In this document: positions 18,531 through 28,800 of the stretch, one piece after another
Position numbering within the stretch: position 1 is the first letter of the stretch
Layout of the letters: each line of letters opens with the position of its first letter
NCBI RefSeq assembly: GCF_019431355.1
Contig: NZ_CP080269.1
Span: 5,327,001-5,391,000, forward strand
From: Paenibacillus sp. R14(2021)
GTDB taxonomy: Bacteria; Bacillota; Bacilli; Paenibacillales; Paenibacillaceae
Length of the DNA: 64,000 nt
Direction of reading: 5' to 3'
Notes under the pieces: model-generated
Databases searched by the model: none
The model's input: only the letters and a program-made list of their open reading frames with translations
Told to the model about the DNA's origin: nothing
Made by a program: the position numbers and the translations under genes

Positions 18531-18689
18531 GCGCTTCGCGGCTCGTTAGGGCGAAGTGCCGTCCGCGTTGACTTGGAGAGAAAGACGCATGTCTACGTTA
18601 TGAGTTTCCAATAACGGGGTATCCTGTAAACGGAAAGCTGCCGCTGCCGCTGACGCAGCACCCAAAACTAGAACGTCGGAGTGAAGGTC

Positions 18690-20723
18690 ATGGATTTATT
18701 TCGCGTCGTACTTGTCCTATTATTGCTGCTCGCGGTTTCGCAGATCGGCCAGCGGCTCTTGCCGTTTATTCCGCTGCCGATTATCCAAATCGCGCTGGGG
18801 AGCGCCATCGTATACTTGCCTTGGCATGTCCATATCTCCTTGGAGCCGGATCTGTTCTTCATGCTGTTCATCGCGCCGCTGCTGTTCAACGACGGCAAAC
18901 GAACGCCGCGGGACGAGCTGTGGAAGCTGAGAACGCCGATCCTGCTCATGGCGGTCGGACTCGTGTTCTTAACCGTTCTCGTAGGCGGCTTGTTCATACA
19001 CAACTTGATTCCGTCGATCCCGCTTGCGGCGGCATTCGCGCTCGCCGCGATTCTATCGCCTACCGATGCGGTGGCCGTATCGGCGATTGCATCCAGGGTG
19101 CTGCTGCCGGCGAATATTCATCGCCTGCTGGAAGGCGAGTCGCTCATGAATGATGCTTCCGGCCTCGTCGCCTTCAAGTTCGCGGTTGCAGCGGCTGTGA
19201 CAGGCACGTTCTCGTTCTGGCACGCGTCGTGGAGCTTCGTCGTCATTTCACTAGGGGGCCTGCTTGTCGGCGGCGTTATTTCGCTTGGGGTCATCTGGGC
19301 AAGGATGGCCATGCGCCGATTCGGTATCGAAGACGTCTCGGTCCATGTGCTCATTCGGATAGTGACGCCGTTCATTCTGTTCTATACGGCGGAGCATCTC
19401 GGGTTGTCCGGCATTCTCGCCGCAGTCGCCGGGGGCATTCTTCATGCGATCGAGCAGGATCGCTCCGGGTTCACGACGATCGAGCAGAAATTCGTGTCGG
19501 AGATTACATGGAACGTCATTCTGTTCATCATGAACGGGCTTGTGTTCGTGCTGCTTGGTCTTCAGCTTCCCGATATTGCGGCAGACATCTTCAATAACGC
19601 GGCCTACAGTAATTTCAAAGCCGTCGGGTATGTGCTGCTGATCTACATGCTGCTCATCGCGCTGCGATTCATATGGCTGATCGTTTACGGGCGTCTCTCC
19701 GGCTTTCTTGGCCGGCACGGGACCGAATGGCGGGTGCTGGTGCTTACCGCGCTGTCCGGCATCCGCGGTGCTGTCACGCTGGCGGGCGCGTTCACGATTC
19801 CGCTCTTTATTGGGAACGGGAGTCCGTTCCCGGAGCGGGATTTGATGCTCTTCTTGTCCGGCGGTGTCATCCTGTTCTCGATGGTGCTGGCGAGCATCGC
19901 GCTGCCGCTGCTCGCCGACCGGGCCGAAGGCACGGCAGGTGATTCGCATAATCGGAAGGCGGAGGTTAAAGCGCAGCTGGAATCCATCAAAGCGGCGAAT
20001 CAAGCCGTGCGATTGGCGACGGACGAGACGAACCATTTCGCTGCGGCGATCGTCATCTCGGACAATGACCAGCGGCTGTCGGACCTGAGACGAACCAATT
20101 ACGAGATCCTGCCCAGGAAAGCAAGGGAAGAGGAAATGTTTCTTCGGCAGCTCGGCATCGCGGAGGAGAAGAAGTGCATGATGCTGCTCGCGAGGAAAGG
20201 AGAGATCAAACCGCAGGAGGCGGTTGTGCTCCAGAACATATTCCGGCGCATTGAGATGGCCGTCTCCAACCGGTTTCATATTGTGTACCTGCTGCTCTAT
20301 TCGCTTGTCTATAAAGTGTTCTCGGCGTTTATGCCGGACAGGCGCAAAGCGCACGCCGGTTTGAAGCTGAAAGACCGTAAAACGTTCATTCGGCTGCGCA
20401 TTGCAACGGCCACTTACGCACTCGAGGAGCTGAAGGCGAACGAAACCTGCTCCAATTCTTCTGTCAGCCGGGTATGCGGACATTATAGGCACATCATTAG
20501 TGTGCTTAATCATCAGCTGGAAGCGCCGGATGCCGAAGAAGTTGTAGAAGAAAAGGTGCACGTGCTGAAGCTGCTCTCCATCCAGGCAGAACGAGAAGCG
20601 CTTCAGCAGCAGTACCGGCAGGGCGTCATCGGACGGCAGCAGCTCAGCAAGCTGCAGTTCCAAGTAAGCATGCACGAGGCCGAGGCGCTCGACAACAATT
20701 GGGAGAGCCTCCTTCAGGCTTGA
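18690..20723 (+). CDS. CPA1-family Na+/H+ antiporter
   Basis: 677 residues. About 12 membrane segments fill residues 1-410, with the transport-site motif AAILSPTDAVAV and GESLMNDASGLVAFKF as in NhaP/NhaG-type exchangers. A hydrophilic, mostly helical cytoplasmic tail of about 260 residues follows. ATG 18690 is preferred over GTG 18681 because GGAG at 18678 is correctly spaced for it. The terminator at 20743 isolates it from the convergent GH42 gene. Ion preference (Na+, K+ or Li+) is not readable. Confidence 0.9.
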   Translation: MDLFRVVLVLLLLLAVSQIGQRLLPFIPLPIIQIALGSAIVYLPWHVHISLEPDLFFMLFIAPLLFNDGKRTPRDELWKLRTPILLMAVGLVFLTVLVGGLFIHNLIPSIPLAAAFALAAILSPTDAVAVSAIASRVLLPANIHRLLEGESLMNDASGLVAFKFAVAAAVTGTFSFWHASWSFVVISLGGLLVGGVISLGVIWARMAMRRFGIEDVSVHVLIRIVTPFILFYTAEHLGLSGILAAVAGGILHAIEQDRSGFTTIEQKFVSEITWNVILFIMNGLVFVLLGLQLPDIAADIFNNAAYSNFKAVGYVLLIYMLLIALRFIWLIVYGRLSGFLGRHGTEWRVLVLTALSGIRGAVTLAGAFTIPLFIGNGSPFPERDLMLFLSGGVILFSMVLASIALPLLADRAEGTAGDSHNRKAEVKAQLESIKAANQAVRLATDETNHFAAAIVISDNDQRLSDLRRTNYEILPRKAREEEMFLRQLGIAEEKKCMMLLARKGEIKPQEAVVLQNIFRRIEMAVSNRFHIVYLLLYSLVYKVFSAFMPDRRKAHAGLKLKDRKTFIRLRIATATYALEELKANETCSNSSVSRVCGHYRHIISVLNHQLEAPDAEEVVEEKVHVLKLLSIQAEREALQQQYRQGVIGRQQLSKLQFQVSMHEAEALDNNWESLLQA

Positions 20724-20742
20724 CTTCAGGAGGACAAGCAAG

Positions 20743-20779
20743 AAGGGCATGCAGGCTTATCGCCGGCATGCCCTTTTCT
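20743..20779. terminator. Terminator between the antiporter and beta-galactosidase genes
   Basis: Perfect 10-base arms AAGGGCATGC and GCATGCCCTT (20743-20752, 20766-20775). A and T runs on the two sides make it usable in both directions for these convergent genes. Confidence 0.85.
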
Positions 20780-20802
20780 TGCTGTACGGATTCAGTTACG
20801 TA

Positions 20803-22821
20803 TTACGAGTTCAGTAACACATGAACGGCATAAGGCTCCAAGGATAGCTCTCCCTCAACGGCTTCCCCGCTTAAAGCATCTGTGTACACGCCGTTCAGCT
20901 CGACCTCGACCGGCTCGCTGTTATGGTTGAGCAGCATGAGGTAGGCACGGCCGTCTTCGGCGATGCGTTCGATGGCTTCAACGCCTTCGTATGCCTTGGG
21001 CAGACTGGCGGCAATGCCTTCTCGCTCCAAGATAATTCCGGCGAGCCGCGCCAGCGCGTCGGCATCCAGATCGCAGCCGACGTAGTATACGCGGCCTTTG
21101 CCGTACGTATTGACCGTTACGGCAGGCGTTCCATTGTAGTAATGGCTGCTGTATTCCGCGAGCGTTTCCGCGCCGTTGCTCTTCAAGACGTCGCACCAGA
21201 TAGAGGCGGTCCCTTCGCCGAACGAGCCGTTCACGCCGACGGTGCGGCCGAAATTAACGGAATCGAATTCTTCAAGCTCGACGCCCGCAAGTTCCCGGAA
21301 TAGACCCGGGAAGGTCAGCGTCGTCATTTGGTTGTTCCAAGTGCGCGTTCCCGAGCGGAACGTAACCAGCAGGGCGCCGCCGCTCGCAACGTAAGCTTCG
21401 CATTTCGCGGCGATGACTTCGGTCATCAGGTTGAACGCCGGCATGAGCACGAGTTTGTAGGGGGAGAAATCGGTCTCCGCGCTCGTGACGTCTACGCCGA
21501 CATGATGGCCTGCGACAGCGGTGTAATAGCCTTTAAGCAAGGTATCGTAGCTGAATTTCAGATTATGCGGCTGCGCGCGATGGCTCCACACGTTATCGTA
21601 GCTTTTGACGAGCGCGACGGCATTGTCGTTCTTCGCATGGAGATAGAGCGGCGACAGCTTGGCAATCTCGCTGCCGATGGCCGTAATTTCCCGGTAGCGC
21701 CGGCGTCCGATGCCGTCATGATCCAAGATGCCGTGCCAATACTGCTCGATGCCGACGGTACAGGCGCGCCAGCGGAAATAGACCATGCCCTCCGCGCCGT
21801 GCGCGATCGCTTGGTATGTCCAGAGCCGGATTTGTCCCGGTTCGGGCGTGTCGCCCATGGAGTGCCAGCCGCAAGGGCCGCTCTGCTGCTCCATCATCCA
21901 GAAGTTTTGGTTCTTGATCCCGCGCATGAGATCATGCGCCATGGAGACGCTGGCCGGCGAGGATTTGCCCCACATCGTGTTCGGGTAGTTATCCCAGCAG
22001 ACGAAATCCAGATCCTTGCCCAGATCGAAATAATCCAGCTCGCTGAAATGCCCCATTAGATTATGGGTGATCGGCAGCTCGCTGCAGGCGCGGATCTCTT
22101 CGATTTGCAAGCGCTGGTACTCCGCCGTAGCGTCGGAGAAGAACCGCTGATAATCCAGCAGCAGGCCCGGATTGTGGTTGTAAGGCGTGGACAGCAGGCT
22201 GCTGGCGCCGCCGTTCTGACTGAAGCCGTCGCTTGCCGAATAGACGGGCAGTATGATTTCTTCCCAGCTCCGGTACGTCTGGCTCCAGAAAACCGTGCCC
22301 CACTCCGCGTTAAGCCGGTCGATCGTTCCATACTTCTTGCGAAGCCAGATGCGGAAGGCATGCAGGTCGCTTTGGCAGTAGCAGGCGCCGCCGAATTCAT
22401 TGTCGATTTGCCATGCGACGACATGCGGATGATCCCGGTAATGCTCGGCCATGACGCGGGCGATTTGCTTGGAGTAATCACGGTATACGGGGTGGTTGAC
22501 GCAGTAATGTCTTCGGGTGCCGAAGCCCTTGCTTAGGCCGTATACGTCCACGGGATACATATCCGGATATTTATCCATCAGCCACTTGGGGGCCGTCGCG
22601 GTCGGGGTGCCGAGGACGATCTTAATGCCTGCGCCAGCGAGAACCTCGATGGCTCTGTCCAGCCATGCGAAGTCGTACACGCCTTCTTCCGGTTCCATCT
22701 TCGCCCAGGCGAACTCCGCCAGTCTGACGATATTGATATTCGCCTGCTTCATCATTTCCGCATCGATTGGCCATCGTTCCTCCGGCCAGTGCTCTGGATA
22801 ATAATCGACTCCGAAATACAT
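20803..22821 (-). CDS. GH42 beta-galactosidase
   Basis: 672 residues with all three GH42 parts: a TIM barrel (VDYYPEHW, acid/base Glu142 in WQIDNEFGG, nucleophile Glu in FWMMEQQSG), a flavodoxin-like trimerisation domain and a C-terminal beta domain. ATG 22821 is set by GAGGAGG seven bases upstream. There is no signal peptide, so it acts on imported galacto-oligosaccharides, probably from pectic galactan. It is divergent from an AraC gene. The fold fits GanA/YesZ-like enzymes. Confidence 0.95.
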   Translation of the reverse strand: MYFGVDYYPEHWPEERWPIDAEMMKQANINIVRLAEFAWAKMEPEEGVYDFAWLDRAIEVLAGAGIKIVLGTPTATAPKWLMDKYPDMYPVDVYGLSKGFGTRRHYCVNHPVYRDYSKQIARVMAEHYRDHPHVVAWQIDNEFGGACYCQSDLHAFRIWLRKKYGTIDRLNAEWGTVFWSQTYRSWEEIILPVYSASDGFSQNGGASSLLSTPYNHNPGLLLDYQRFFSDATAEYQRLQIEEIRACSELPITHNLMGHFSELDYFDLGKDLDFVCWDNYPNTMWGKSSPASVSMAHDLMRGIKNQNFWMMEQQSGPCGWHSMGDTPEPGQIRLWTYQAIAHGAEGMVYFRWRACTVGIEQYWHGILDHDGIGRRRYREITAIGSEIAKLSPLYLHAKNDNAVALVKSYDNVWSHRAQPHNLKFSYDTLLKGYYTAVAGHHVGVDVTSAETDFSPYKLVLMPAFNLMTEVIAAKCEAYVASGGALLVTFRSGTRTWNNQMTTLTFPGLFRELAGVELEEFDSVNFGRTVGVNGSFGEGTASIWCDVLKSNGAETLAEYSSHYYNGTPAVTVNTYGKGRVYYVGCDLDADALARLAGIILEREGIAASLPKAYEGVEAIERIAEDGRAYLMLLNHNSEPVEVELNGVYTDALSGEAVEGELSLEPYAVHVLLNS

Positions 22822-22900
22822 CGGACTGCCTCCTCTACAAGTCAAAGTGTATAATTATTTTGCTGTAAATATCGCTTTGAGTTCAGTATAGTTATTGTCA

Positions 22901-22914
22901 TGTAAGCGGTAAAT
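22901..22914. promoter_or_regulatory. Possible CcpA (cre) site in the GH42/AraC divergent region
   Basis: TGTAAGCGGTAAAT fits 12 of 14 positions of the loose consensus TGWNANCGNTNWCA. Its placement between a sugar enzyme and its regulator is right for catabolite repression, but a match of this length is weak on its own. Confidence 0.35.
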
Positions 22915-22969
22915 GAGATTATTTTGAGCCTTATATTAAAATTATGCTATTTTAGCAAGGGTGGATGGA

Positions 22970-23803
22970 ATGAGAATCAACCATTTTCTGGCGGCGCCTC
23001 GCTTCGACCGATTCGTTTGCTATCCGGAATCGTTCGGCCACTATTATGAGGACCCTGCGCATCGGGAGAACCGTGCCGCCGGGCAGCTGACGGCCTACAA
23101 TTGGCATATCGTTCGAAGCGGCAAGGGCTGCGTGAGAATCGGCGGCGAGAACGTAGAGCTGCAGGCGGGGTCCGGGTTTCTTTACGGTCCGGGCACGAAA
23201 CAGTCCTATTACGCCGACGACAAGGATCCGTGGGATGTGCGGTGGGTGCATTTCAACGGACCGGGCATCGGCGGGCTGCTGCAGGACAGGGGAATGGGAG
23301 AGCCCTGGCTGTTCTCGTGGGTCGGCTGCGAACGGCTGGATAAGCTCTGGGGGAAGCTGCTGACGTTCGGCATTCCTTCGCTGCAAGGCGGCGAGGCGCG
23401 GCTGTCGGCTGTACTGTATGAAATGCTGGCCGAGCTCGTCCAGAACGCGGAGGGGCTGGAGGGCATAACCGCCTTGGAGCAGCGCGGCAAAATCATCGAG
23501 GCTGCCGAATGGATCCGCTCGCACAGCAGCCAGCCGCTGACGCTTGAGGAGATGGCTGCAGCAGCGGACTACAGCGTGTCGCATTTCAGCAGGCAGTTCC
23601 ACGGCCTCATCGGGAAAACACCGGTGCAATTCCTGACGGAATGCCGGATCGTGCAGGCTAAGTATTTGCTCGTGACGACGAAGCTGCCCGTTAAGGAAGT
23701 AGCCGAGCAAGTCGGCTTTGCGAGCAGCGCGTATTTCATCCAGCGCTTCCGGCTTGCGGAGAAGATCACGCCGGAGCAGTTCAGACGGCTAAGATATGGT
23801 TAA
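22970..23803 (+). CDS. AraC-family transcriptional regulator
   Basis: 277 residues. An N-terminal cupin-like sugar-sensing domain (GKGCVRIGGENVELQAGSGFLYGPG) is followed by two HTH motifs at about 175-275 (LTLEEMAAAADYSVSHFSRQF, VKEVAEQVGFASSAYFIQRF). ATG 22970 follows AAGGGTGGA. Divergence from the GH42 gene suggests it activates that gene in response to a galactoside. A TolB-like gene follows on the same strand after about 90 bases. Confidence 0.9.
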   Translation: MRINHFLAAPRFDRFVCYPESFGHYYEDPAHRENRAAGQLTAYNWHIVRSGKGCVRIGGENVELQAGSGFLYGPGTKQSYYADDKDPWDVRWVHFNGPGIGGLLQDRGMGEPWLFSWVGCERLDKLWGKLLTFGIPSLQGGEARLSAVLYEMLAELVQNAEGLEGITALEQRGKIIEAAEWIRSHSSQPLTLEEMAAAADYSVSHFSRQFHGLIGKTPVQFLTECRIVQAKYLLVTTKLPVKEVAEQVGFASSAYFIQRFRLAEKITPEQFRRLRYG

Positions 23804-23896
23804 TCGCGAGAGGAATAGGAAGGCAAGAATCGAATAGAGTTGTTATCCATGCTTCACTTGTCACGCACCTCAAATCTATATTCGCGGGAGGCACTT

Positions 23897-24817
23897 ATGA
23901 ATACGATTAAAGAAGCAGGCAAGCCGGAAACAAGGAATGTCATCAGTATCCTAGAGACGGTCGACACAGCGACCGGCGAACGCAGAACGCTGGCCGAGTT
24001 CGATCGGCTGATCGAAGCGCCGAATTGGACAAGCGACGGCAAACGGCTGATCTATAACAGCGGCGGACGCCTCTATGCCTTCGATCTCGCCGCGTGCGAG
24101 TCAACCGTGATCGATTCGGGCTATGCCGATCACTGTAATAACGACCATGTGCTGTCGCCGGACAATTCGCTTGTCGCGGTCAGTCATCATACGAGAGAGG
24201 ATGCACAGTCCCGTATCTATATCTTCCCGCTTGCAGGCGGCGCGCCGACGCTCATTACGGCCATGGCTCCAAGCTATCTCCACGGCTGGTCGCCGGACGG
24301 GCTGACGCTGGCTTATTGCGCAGAACGGAACGGTCAATATGACATCTATACGATACCGGTAGCCGGCGGAATCGAAGCGCAGCTGACCGATACGCCGGGG
24401 CTTGACGACGGACCAGAATATTCGCCGGACGGCCGTCATATCTGGTTCAATTCGACGCGGAGCGGGCTGATGCAGGTTTGGCGCATGAACGCGGACGGCA
24501 GCGAGCAGCAGCAGATGACGTTCGACGGCAGCAATAATTGGTTTCCGCATGTATCGCCCGACGGGAGCGCAGTCGCGTTTCTTGCGTACCGCAAGGAGGA
24601 TGTGGCGCCGGAAGATCACCCGGCAAACAAGCATGTCGAAATTCGGCTGATGGCAAGCGAAGGCGGGGAGGCGCGGACGCTGGTACAGCTTTTCGGCGGT
24701 CAAGGCACGATTAACGTCAATTCGTGGTCGCCGGACAGCCGTCAGCTGGCTTTTGTCAGCTATCGGCTGAAGGAACATCACGAGCCGCAATCCACCGGAA
24801 ATGGTTCTGATACGTGA
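23897..24817 (+). CDS. TolB-like beta-propeller protein
   Basis: 306 residues containing repeated PD40/TolB units ([75 protein letters not shown]), which build most of a six-bladed propeller. No signal peptide. Such cytoplasmic propellers occur beside polysaccharide loci and resemble oligogalacturonide lyase-like proteins, but no catalytic residues can be assigned. ATG 23897 follows GGGAGG. Confidence 0.75.
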   Translation: MNTIKEAGKPETRNVISILETVDTATGERRTLAEFDRLIEAPNWTSDGKRLIYNSGGRLYAFDLAACESTVIDSGYADHCNNDHVLSPDNSLVAVSHHTREDAQSRIYIFPLAGGAPTLITAMAPSYLHGWSPDGLTLAYCAERNGQYDIYTIPVAGGIEAQLTDTPGLDDGPEYSPDGRHIWFNSTRSGLMQVWRMNADGSEQQQMTFDGSNNWFPHVSPDGSAVAFLAYRKEDVAPEDHPANKHVEIRLMASEGGEARTLVQLFGGQGTINVNSWSPDSRQLAFVSYRLKEHHEPQSTGNGSDT

Positions 24818-24838
24818 CGGATACAGACCGAATACGAA

Positions 24839-24872
24839 GAAAAAGACGCCATCTGAACGGCGTCTTTTTCTT
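24839..24872. terminator. Bidirectional terminator between TolB-like and binding-protein genes
   Basis: Perfect 11-base arms (24840-24850 and 24859-24869), with A on the left and T on the right, placed between convergent genes. Confidence 0.9.
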
Positions 24873-24894
24873 GTTTCTATTTCGCTAAGCTTCT

Positions 24895-26472
24895 TTATTT
24901 CTTGCCGTTTGCTTTCAGCCACTCGTCGAGCTGCTTCTGCATTTCCGCCGTTTGCTTGTCAACGCCGGCTTTCTTAAGCGCCGATTGGTATTTCGGCAGC
25001 ACCTTGGCGGGATCGACCGCGCCATTATTCAGCGCCTTGGCGTACTGCTCGCCGACGGCCGCGATGTTGACGGATTCTGTTTTGTAAGGCTCCGTGTTGA
25101 AGTTGAAGCCGGACACTTCCGGACGTTTGGCTGTTTCGTTCAGCTGCTTTGTGCGTTCCCACGTATCCGGCGCTTGGCCTTCCTTCAAGTAGCCGATGAG
25201 CACGTTTCCAAAGACCCAGCCTTGGTCGGTTTTATAGCCGCCGTCTTGGTTAATCTTGATTGTGTTGTCACCGATCACCGTGTAGTGTTTATCTTTGATA
25301 CCGAATGTCAGCAGGTTGAAGAGGGTTGGGTCTGTCGAAGTAAGCTGCAGGAATTCCAGCGCTTTCTCCGGGTGCTTGGAGGTGTGGCTGACGGAGTTCA
25401 TCGTCGGGCGGACACCCGTGAATTCAGGCTCGGATACGCGGACGTAGACGACATCGTTGTTGCCAAAGCGTTTCTTGTCGTCGGCTTCGCCGCCCGGTTT
25501 CATCGTCGTGTTCCACTCAACAGCCACTTTACCTGTATTGAGCAGGGCAACGAGCTGGTCGTCCTTCATGGTCGCTGCATCTTTGTAAATGTAACCGGAC
25601 GTGTACCATCTACGCATCGTATCGAGGAACGTTTTGTATTCCGGTTTGTCGATCGTATCGACGATTTTGAAGTTCGGATCGCCGAGCTTGTAGCCTTGCG
25701 CCGCATAGCCGTATTGGCGGCCGAAGTCGAACAAGTTGCTCGTGGAAGCAATCGGAATGATGTCGGGCTCGTTCTCATGAATGGTTTTCAGGACAGGCTC
25801 GATATCCAATTGCGTTTTAATGGAATTGACGTCGATGCCGTATTTGTCGATAAAACGTTTTTGAATCGCGAAGCCTTCGGCTTTCGCCGCGATTTGCATG
25901 TTCGGCACACCGTAGATTTTGCCGTCTACACGCGTGTCGTCCCAAGCAACATCCGGGATTGCTGCTTTCAGATCAGGCGTTTTGGCCAGCAGGTCGTCAA
26001 GCGGCAGAAGCGCGCCTTTCGCAACTTTATTGTCGTAGTCCCCGCCGCCCCAGTTGGATGTCCACAAGAGGTCGAAGCTCTCGTTCGCTGCCAGCATCGT
26101 ATTGATTTTGTCTTTGTAGCCGGCTTCCATAACAGGCTTCAGCTTAATCGTGGCGTTGATTTTCGGCTTGATGTACGCATTGATCGCATCTTCGACTTCC
26201 TGTTGGTCTGCAGGCATATCATAGACGATGTAATAGTAGGTCAGCTCGACGGGCTCTTCGGCAGGCGCCGGCTCGTTCTTCGTCGTATCGTCTGTCGTCG
26301 CTGCATTCGCCGTCTTGTCGTTCGCCGCTTTATTGTTCGTCGCTGCGGGCGTATCCGTGTTTTTGTCGGCATTTGAACTCGTGTTATTGTTGCTGCTGCA
26401 AGCGCTTAACATGAGAACAAGAATCAGGCTGGCGAGCGCGAGATGGGCCATAGAACGTTTCCAGACTTTCAT
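24895..26472 (-). CDS. Extracellular solute-binding lipoprotein (LplA-like)
   Basis: 525 residues. A lipoprotein signal peptide ends in LSAC with Cys25, followed by a Ser/Asn/Thr-rich linker. The rest is a large type-1 sugar-binding fold of the LplA/YtcQ group used for oligosaccharide uptake. It is the third gene of an operon with two permeases (131 bases between). As is common, no ATPase gene is present; a shared MsmX-type ATPase is presumably encoded elsewhere. Confidence 0.9.
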   Translation of the reverse strand: MKVWKRSMAHLALASLILVLMLSACSSNNNTSSNADKNTDTPAATNNKAANDKTANAATTDDTTKNEPAPAEEPVELTYYYIVYDMPADQQEVEDAINAYIKPKINATIKLKPVMEAGYKDKINTMLAANESFDLLWTSNWGGGDYDNKVAKGALLPLDDLLAKTPDLKAAIPDVAWDDTRVDGKIYGVPNMQIAAKAEGFAIQKRFIDKYGIDVNSIKTQLDIEPVLKTIHENEPDIIPIASTSNLFDFGRQYGYAAQGYKLGDPNFKIVDTIDKPEYKTFLDTMRRWYTSGYIYKDAATMKDDQLVALLNTGKVAVEWNTTMKPGGEADDKKRFGNNDVVYVRVSEPEFTGVRPTMNSVSHTSKHPEKALEFLQLTSTDPTLFNLLTFGIKDKHYTVIGDNTIKINQDGGYKTDQGWVFGNVLIGYLKEGQAPDTWERTKQLNETAKRPEVSGFNFNTEPYKTESVNIAAVGEQYAKALNNGAVDPAKVLPKYQSALKKAGVDKQTAEMQKQLDEWLKANGKK

Positions 26473-26603
26473 AGGTAGACCTCCTTGGTATAATGGTTAT
26501 CTATTATTTCAACGCTGCTGCCGGCCTCGTAATCCTTCCGATTACCCCCCCCTTTATTCTATCAGCCGGCATTAGGTATGAAAACGGTTTGATTCGCTGA
26601 TAA

Positions 26604-27548
26604 TCAGCCTTTCAATGAACCGACGGTCAGCCCTTTGACGAAATATTTCTGGAAGAACGGGAAGATGCAGACCATAGGCCCGCCGGCCAGAATCGCCATC
26701 GCCATACGAGCGGACAGCGTCGGGAACTTGCTCGTATCCACCCCGAACTGGTTGATGAAGTCGCTGTTGCTCGTCAGGAATTCGAGCTTCTGCATCATGC
26801 GGACAAGCAGCAGCTGAATAGGAATGAGCTTCTCGTTATCGATATAGAGCAAGGCCGAGAACCAGGAGTTCCAGAAGCCGAAGGAGAGAAACAAGCCCAA
26901 GGTGGCCAGCGCGGGCGTCGACAGCGGGATGACGATGGTGAAGAAGATGCGCAGCTCCCGTGCACCGTCGATTTTGGCGGATTCGATAATTTCAAACGGC
27001 ATTTTGGACAGGAAGCCCTTCATGACCATGATGTAGAAGGGGGACACGAGCGAAGGCAGGATCAGCGCCCAGATCGTGTTGTCCAAATGCAGGTATTGTT
27101 TGATCAGAATATAGGAAGGGACGAGTCCGCCGCCGAACAGCATCGTGAAATAAATGAAGAACGAGGCCGGCGTCCGGTACCGGAAATCCCTGCGCGAGGT
27201 GACATAGCCCAGCATGGCCGTGATCAGCAAGGACAAGGCAGTTCCGATGACCGTCGTCAGAATGGTTATGCCGTACGCGCGGAACAGGACGAGCGGCGCC
27301 TCGAAGATGTACCGGTACGCTTTGGCCGTAAAGTCGCTAGGAATAAATTGGTATCCGTGCTCCACAATCGCCGTCTCCTCGGTGAAGGAGATGGAAATCA
27401 CGAGGATGAACGGGACGATCATCGCAAGCGTAATGGCAATGAAGAGCAGATGCGACAACAGAATTACGATAGAGAAGGGTTCCTTACGGGCGCCGGTTTC
27501 CCGGACGGTCACGGATTTGGCTGCGACCGCTTGCGGCGACGTATTCAT
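26604..27548 (-). CDS. Sugar ABC transporter permease (LplC/YtcP type)
   Basis: 314 residues, six predicted membrane segments. The permease EAA loop reads ESAKIDGARELRIFFTIVIP. It ends in the family-typical KGLTVGSLKG tail. It pairs with the LplB-like permease 18 bases upstream and with the binding lipoprotein downstream. Confidence 0.92.
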   Translation of the reverse strand: MNTSPQAVAAKSVTVRETGARKEPFSIVILLSHLLFIAITLAMIVPFILVISISFTEETAIVEHGYQFIPSDFTAKAYRYIFEAPLVLFRAYGITILTTVIGTALSLLITAMLGYVTSRRDFRYRTPASFFIYFTMLFGGGLVPSYILIKQYLHLDNTIWALILPSLVSPFYIMVMKGFLSKMPFEIIESAKIDGARELRIFFTIVIPLSTPALATLGLFLSFGFWNSWFSALLYIDNEKLIPIQLLLVRMMQKLEFLTSNSDFINQFGVDTSKFPTLSARMAMAILAGGPMVCIFPFFQKYFVKGLTVGSLKG

Positions 27549-27566
27549 GAGGCAGACGGCTCCTTT

Positions 27567-28493
27567 CTAGAAAAGCGAATTCTCATCATTGATCTTGCGT
27601 ACAACGAAATTCGCCGTAACGACGAGCACGAGACCAACGATGGATTGATATAGGCCGATGGCGGTGGACATGCCGATGTCGCCATTCACTCGCAGTGCCC
27701 GGTAGACGTACGTGTCGATGATGTCGGTCGTTGGATAGGTCATGCCGGCATCGTTCGGGATGAAGTAATGCAGCCCGAAGTCTCCGACGAAAATATGGCC
27801 GATGGAGAGGATGAGCAGCACCGTAATCAGGGTGGAGAGCATAGGAAGCGTAATGCGGGTCGCCGTCTGCCAGCGCGATGCGCCGTCGATTTTGGCCGCT
27901 TCGTAATATTCCTGGTTAATGCCCATGATGCCGGCGAAGTAGACGAGGGTGGAGAAGCCGACGTTCTTCCATAAGTAGGCCGAGATGAGAATGTACGGCC
28001 AAGGCGCCGTCTCGAGGTACCACATGTGCGTGGGCAGCCCCAGCGTTTCAAGCACTTTGTTCAGGTAGCCGTTCTGGGTATCCAGCAGCGCGAGCGCCAA
28101 GTAGCTGACGACGACCCAGGAGAGGCAGTAAGGGATGAACATGGCTGTTTGATGAATGCGCAGCCAGCGTTTGCCCATCTCGTTCATGAGGATGGCGAGG
28201 CCGAGCGAGATCACCGTCGTCAGAATCATGTACGTGAGTCCGTAGCCGACCGTATTGCGCGTAATTAAGGCGGCGGTGTCCGAGACGAAGAAGAACTTGA
28301 AGTTCTGAAGGCCGACCCAAGGGCTCTTCCAGAATCCCAGGTCGTAATGAAAGTCCTTGAACGCCAGGACGACCCCGAACATCGGCAGGTATGCGAAGAC
28401 GAGGATGAGCAGCGCGCCGGGCAGCAGCAGGAGGAGCAGCTCCGAGTTCTTCTTCAAGTAGTGCCATTCCGATCGTTTGCTTGATTTGATCAT
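27567..28493 (-). CDS. Sugar ABC transporter permease (LplB type)
   Basis: 308 residues with six predicted helices. The EAA loop reads EAAKIDGASRWQTATRITLP. First gene of the importer operon; CGGAGGTAACGGC sets ATG 28493. The LplB family has characteristic phrases such as YLPMFGVVLAFKDFHYDLG. The large AraC-type regulator at 29042-31387, same strand and upstream, is the likely controller. Confidence 0.93.
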   Translation of the reverse strand: MIKSSKRSEWHYLKKNSELLLLLLPGALLILVFAYLPMFGVVLAFKDFHYDLGFWKSPWVGLQNFKFFFVSDTAALITRNTVGYGLTYMILTTVISLGLAILMNEMGKRWLRIHQTAMFIPYCLSWVVVSYLALALLDTQNGYLNKVLETLGLPTHMWYLETAPWPYILISAYLWKNVGFSTLVYFAGIMGINQEYYEAAKIDGASRWQTATRITLPMLSTLITVLLILSIGHIFVGDFGLHYFIPNDAGMTYPTTDIIDTYVYRALRVNGDIGMSTAIGLYQSIVGLVLVVTANFVVRKINDENSLF

Positions 28494-28800
28494 GCCGTTA
28501 CCTCCGGGAAAATGATGAACTGATCCGCTTCCCCATCATGGCATTCGAACCAGGGGAGCGAAACTGTGCAATCGTTCATTTCATTTGCCGAGGACTATGT
28601 TTTTTGCGATTGACTGCTGTGCATAAGGGGAAAAGGCCGTAAATTGCGGGATGTCATCGGAAATGTATGGGATAGAGCGGGGGAAGGCGAGGGTATATCG
28701 AGGCGTTCGGAGATGTTTTCTCTATGAAACGGGCAAGGGCCGGAAATTGGCAGATGCAGTTTGGTTTGTTAACAAGCCATGATACCAAAAACGGAGCAGG

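Noticed and set aside
19251-20750. Long minus-strand open frame opposite the antiporter
   Set aside because: It is the shadow of a high-GC gene; the plus-strand protein is a clear CPA1 antiporter and the minus translation resembles no family.
24952-26376. 474-codon plus-strand frame opposite the binding-protein gene
   Set aside because: Val/Arg/Phe-rich shadow translation with no domain; the minus strand encodes a clear lipoprotein.
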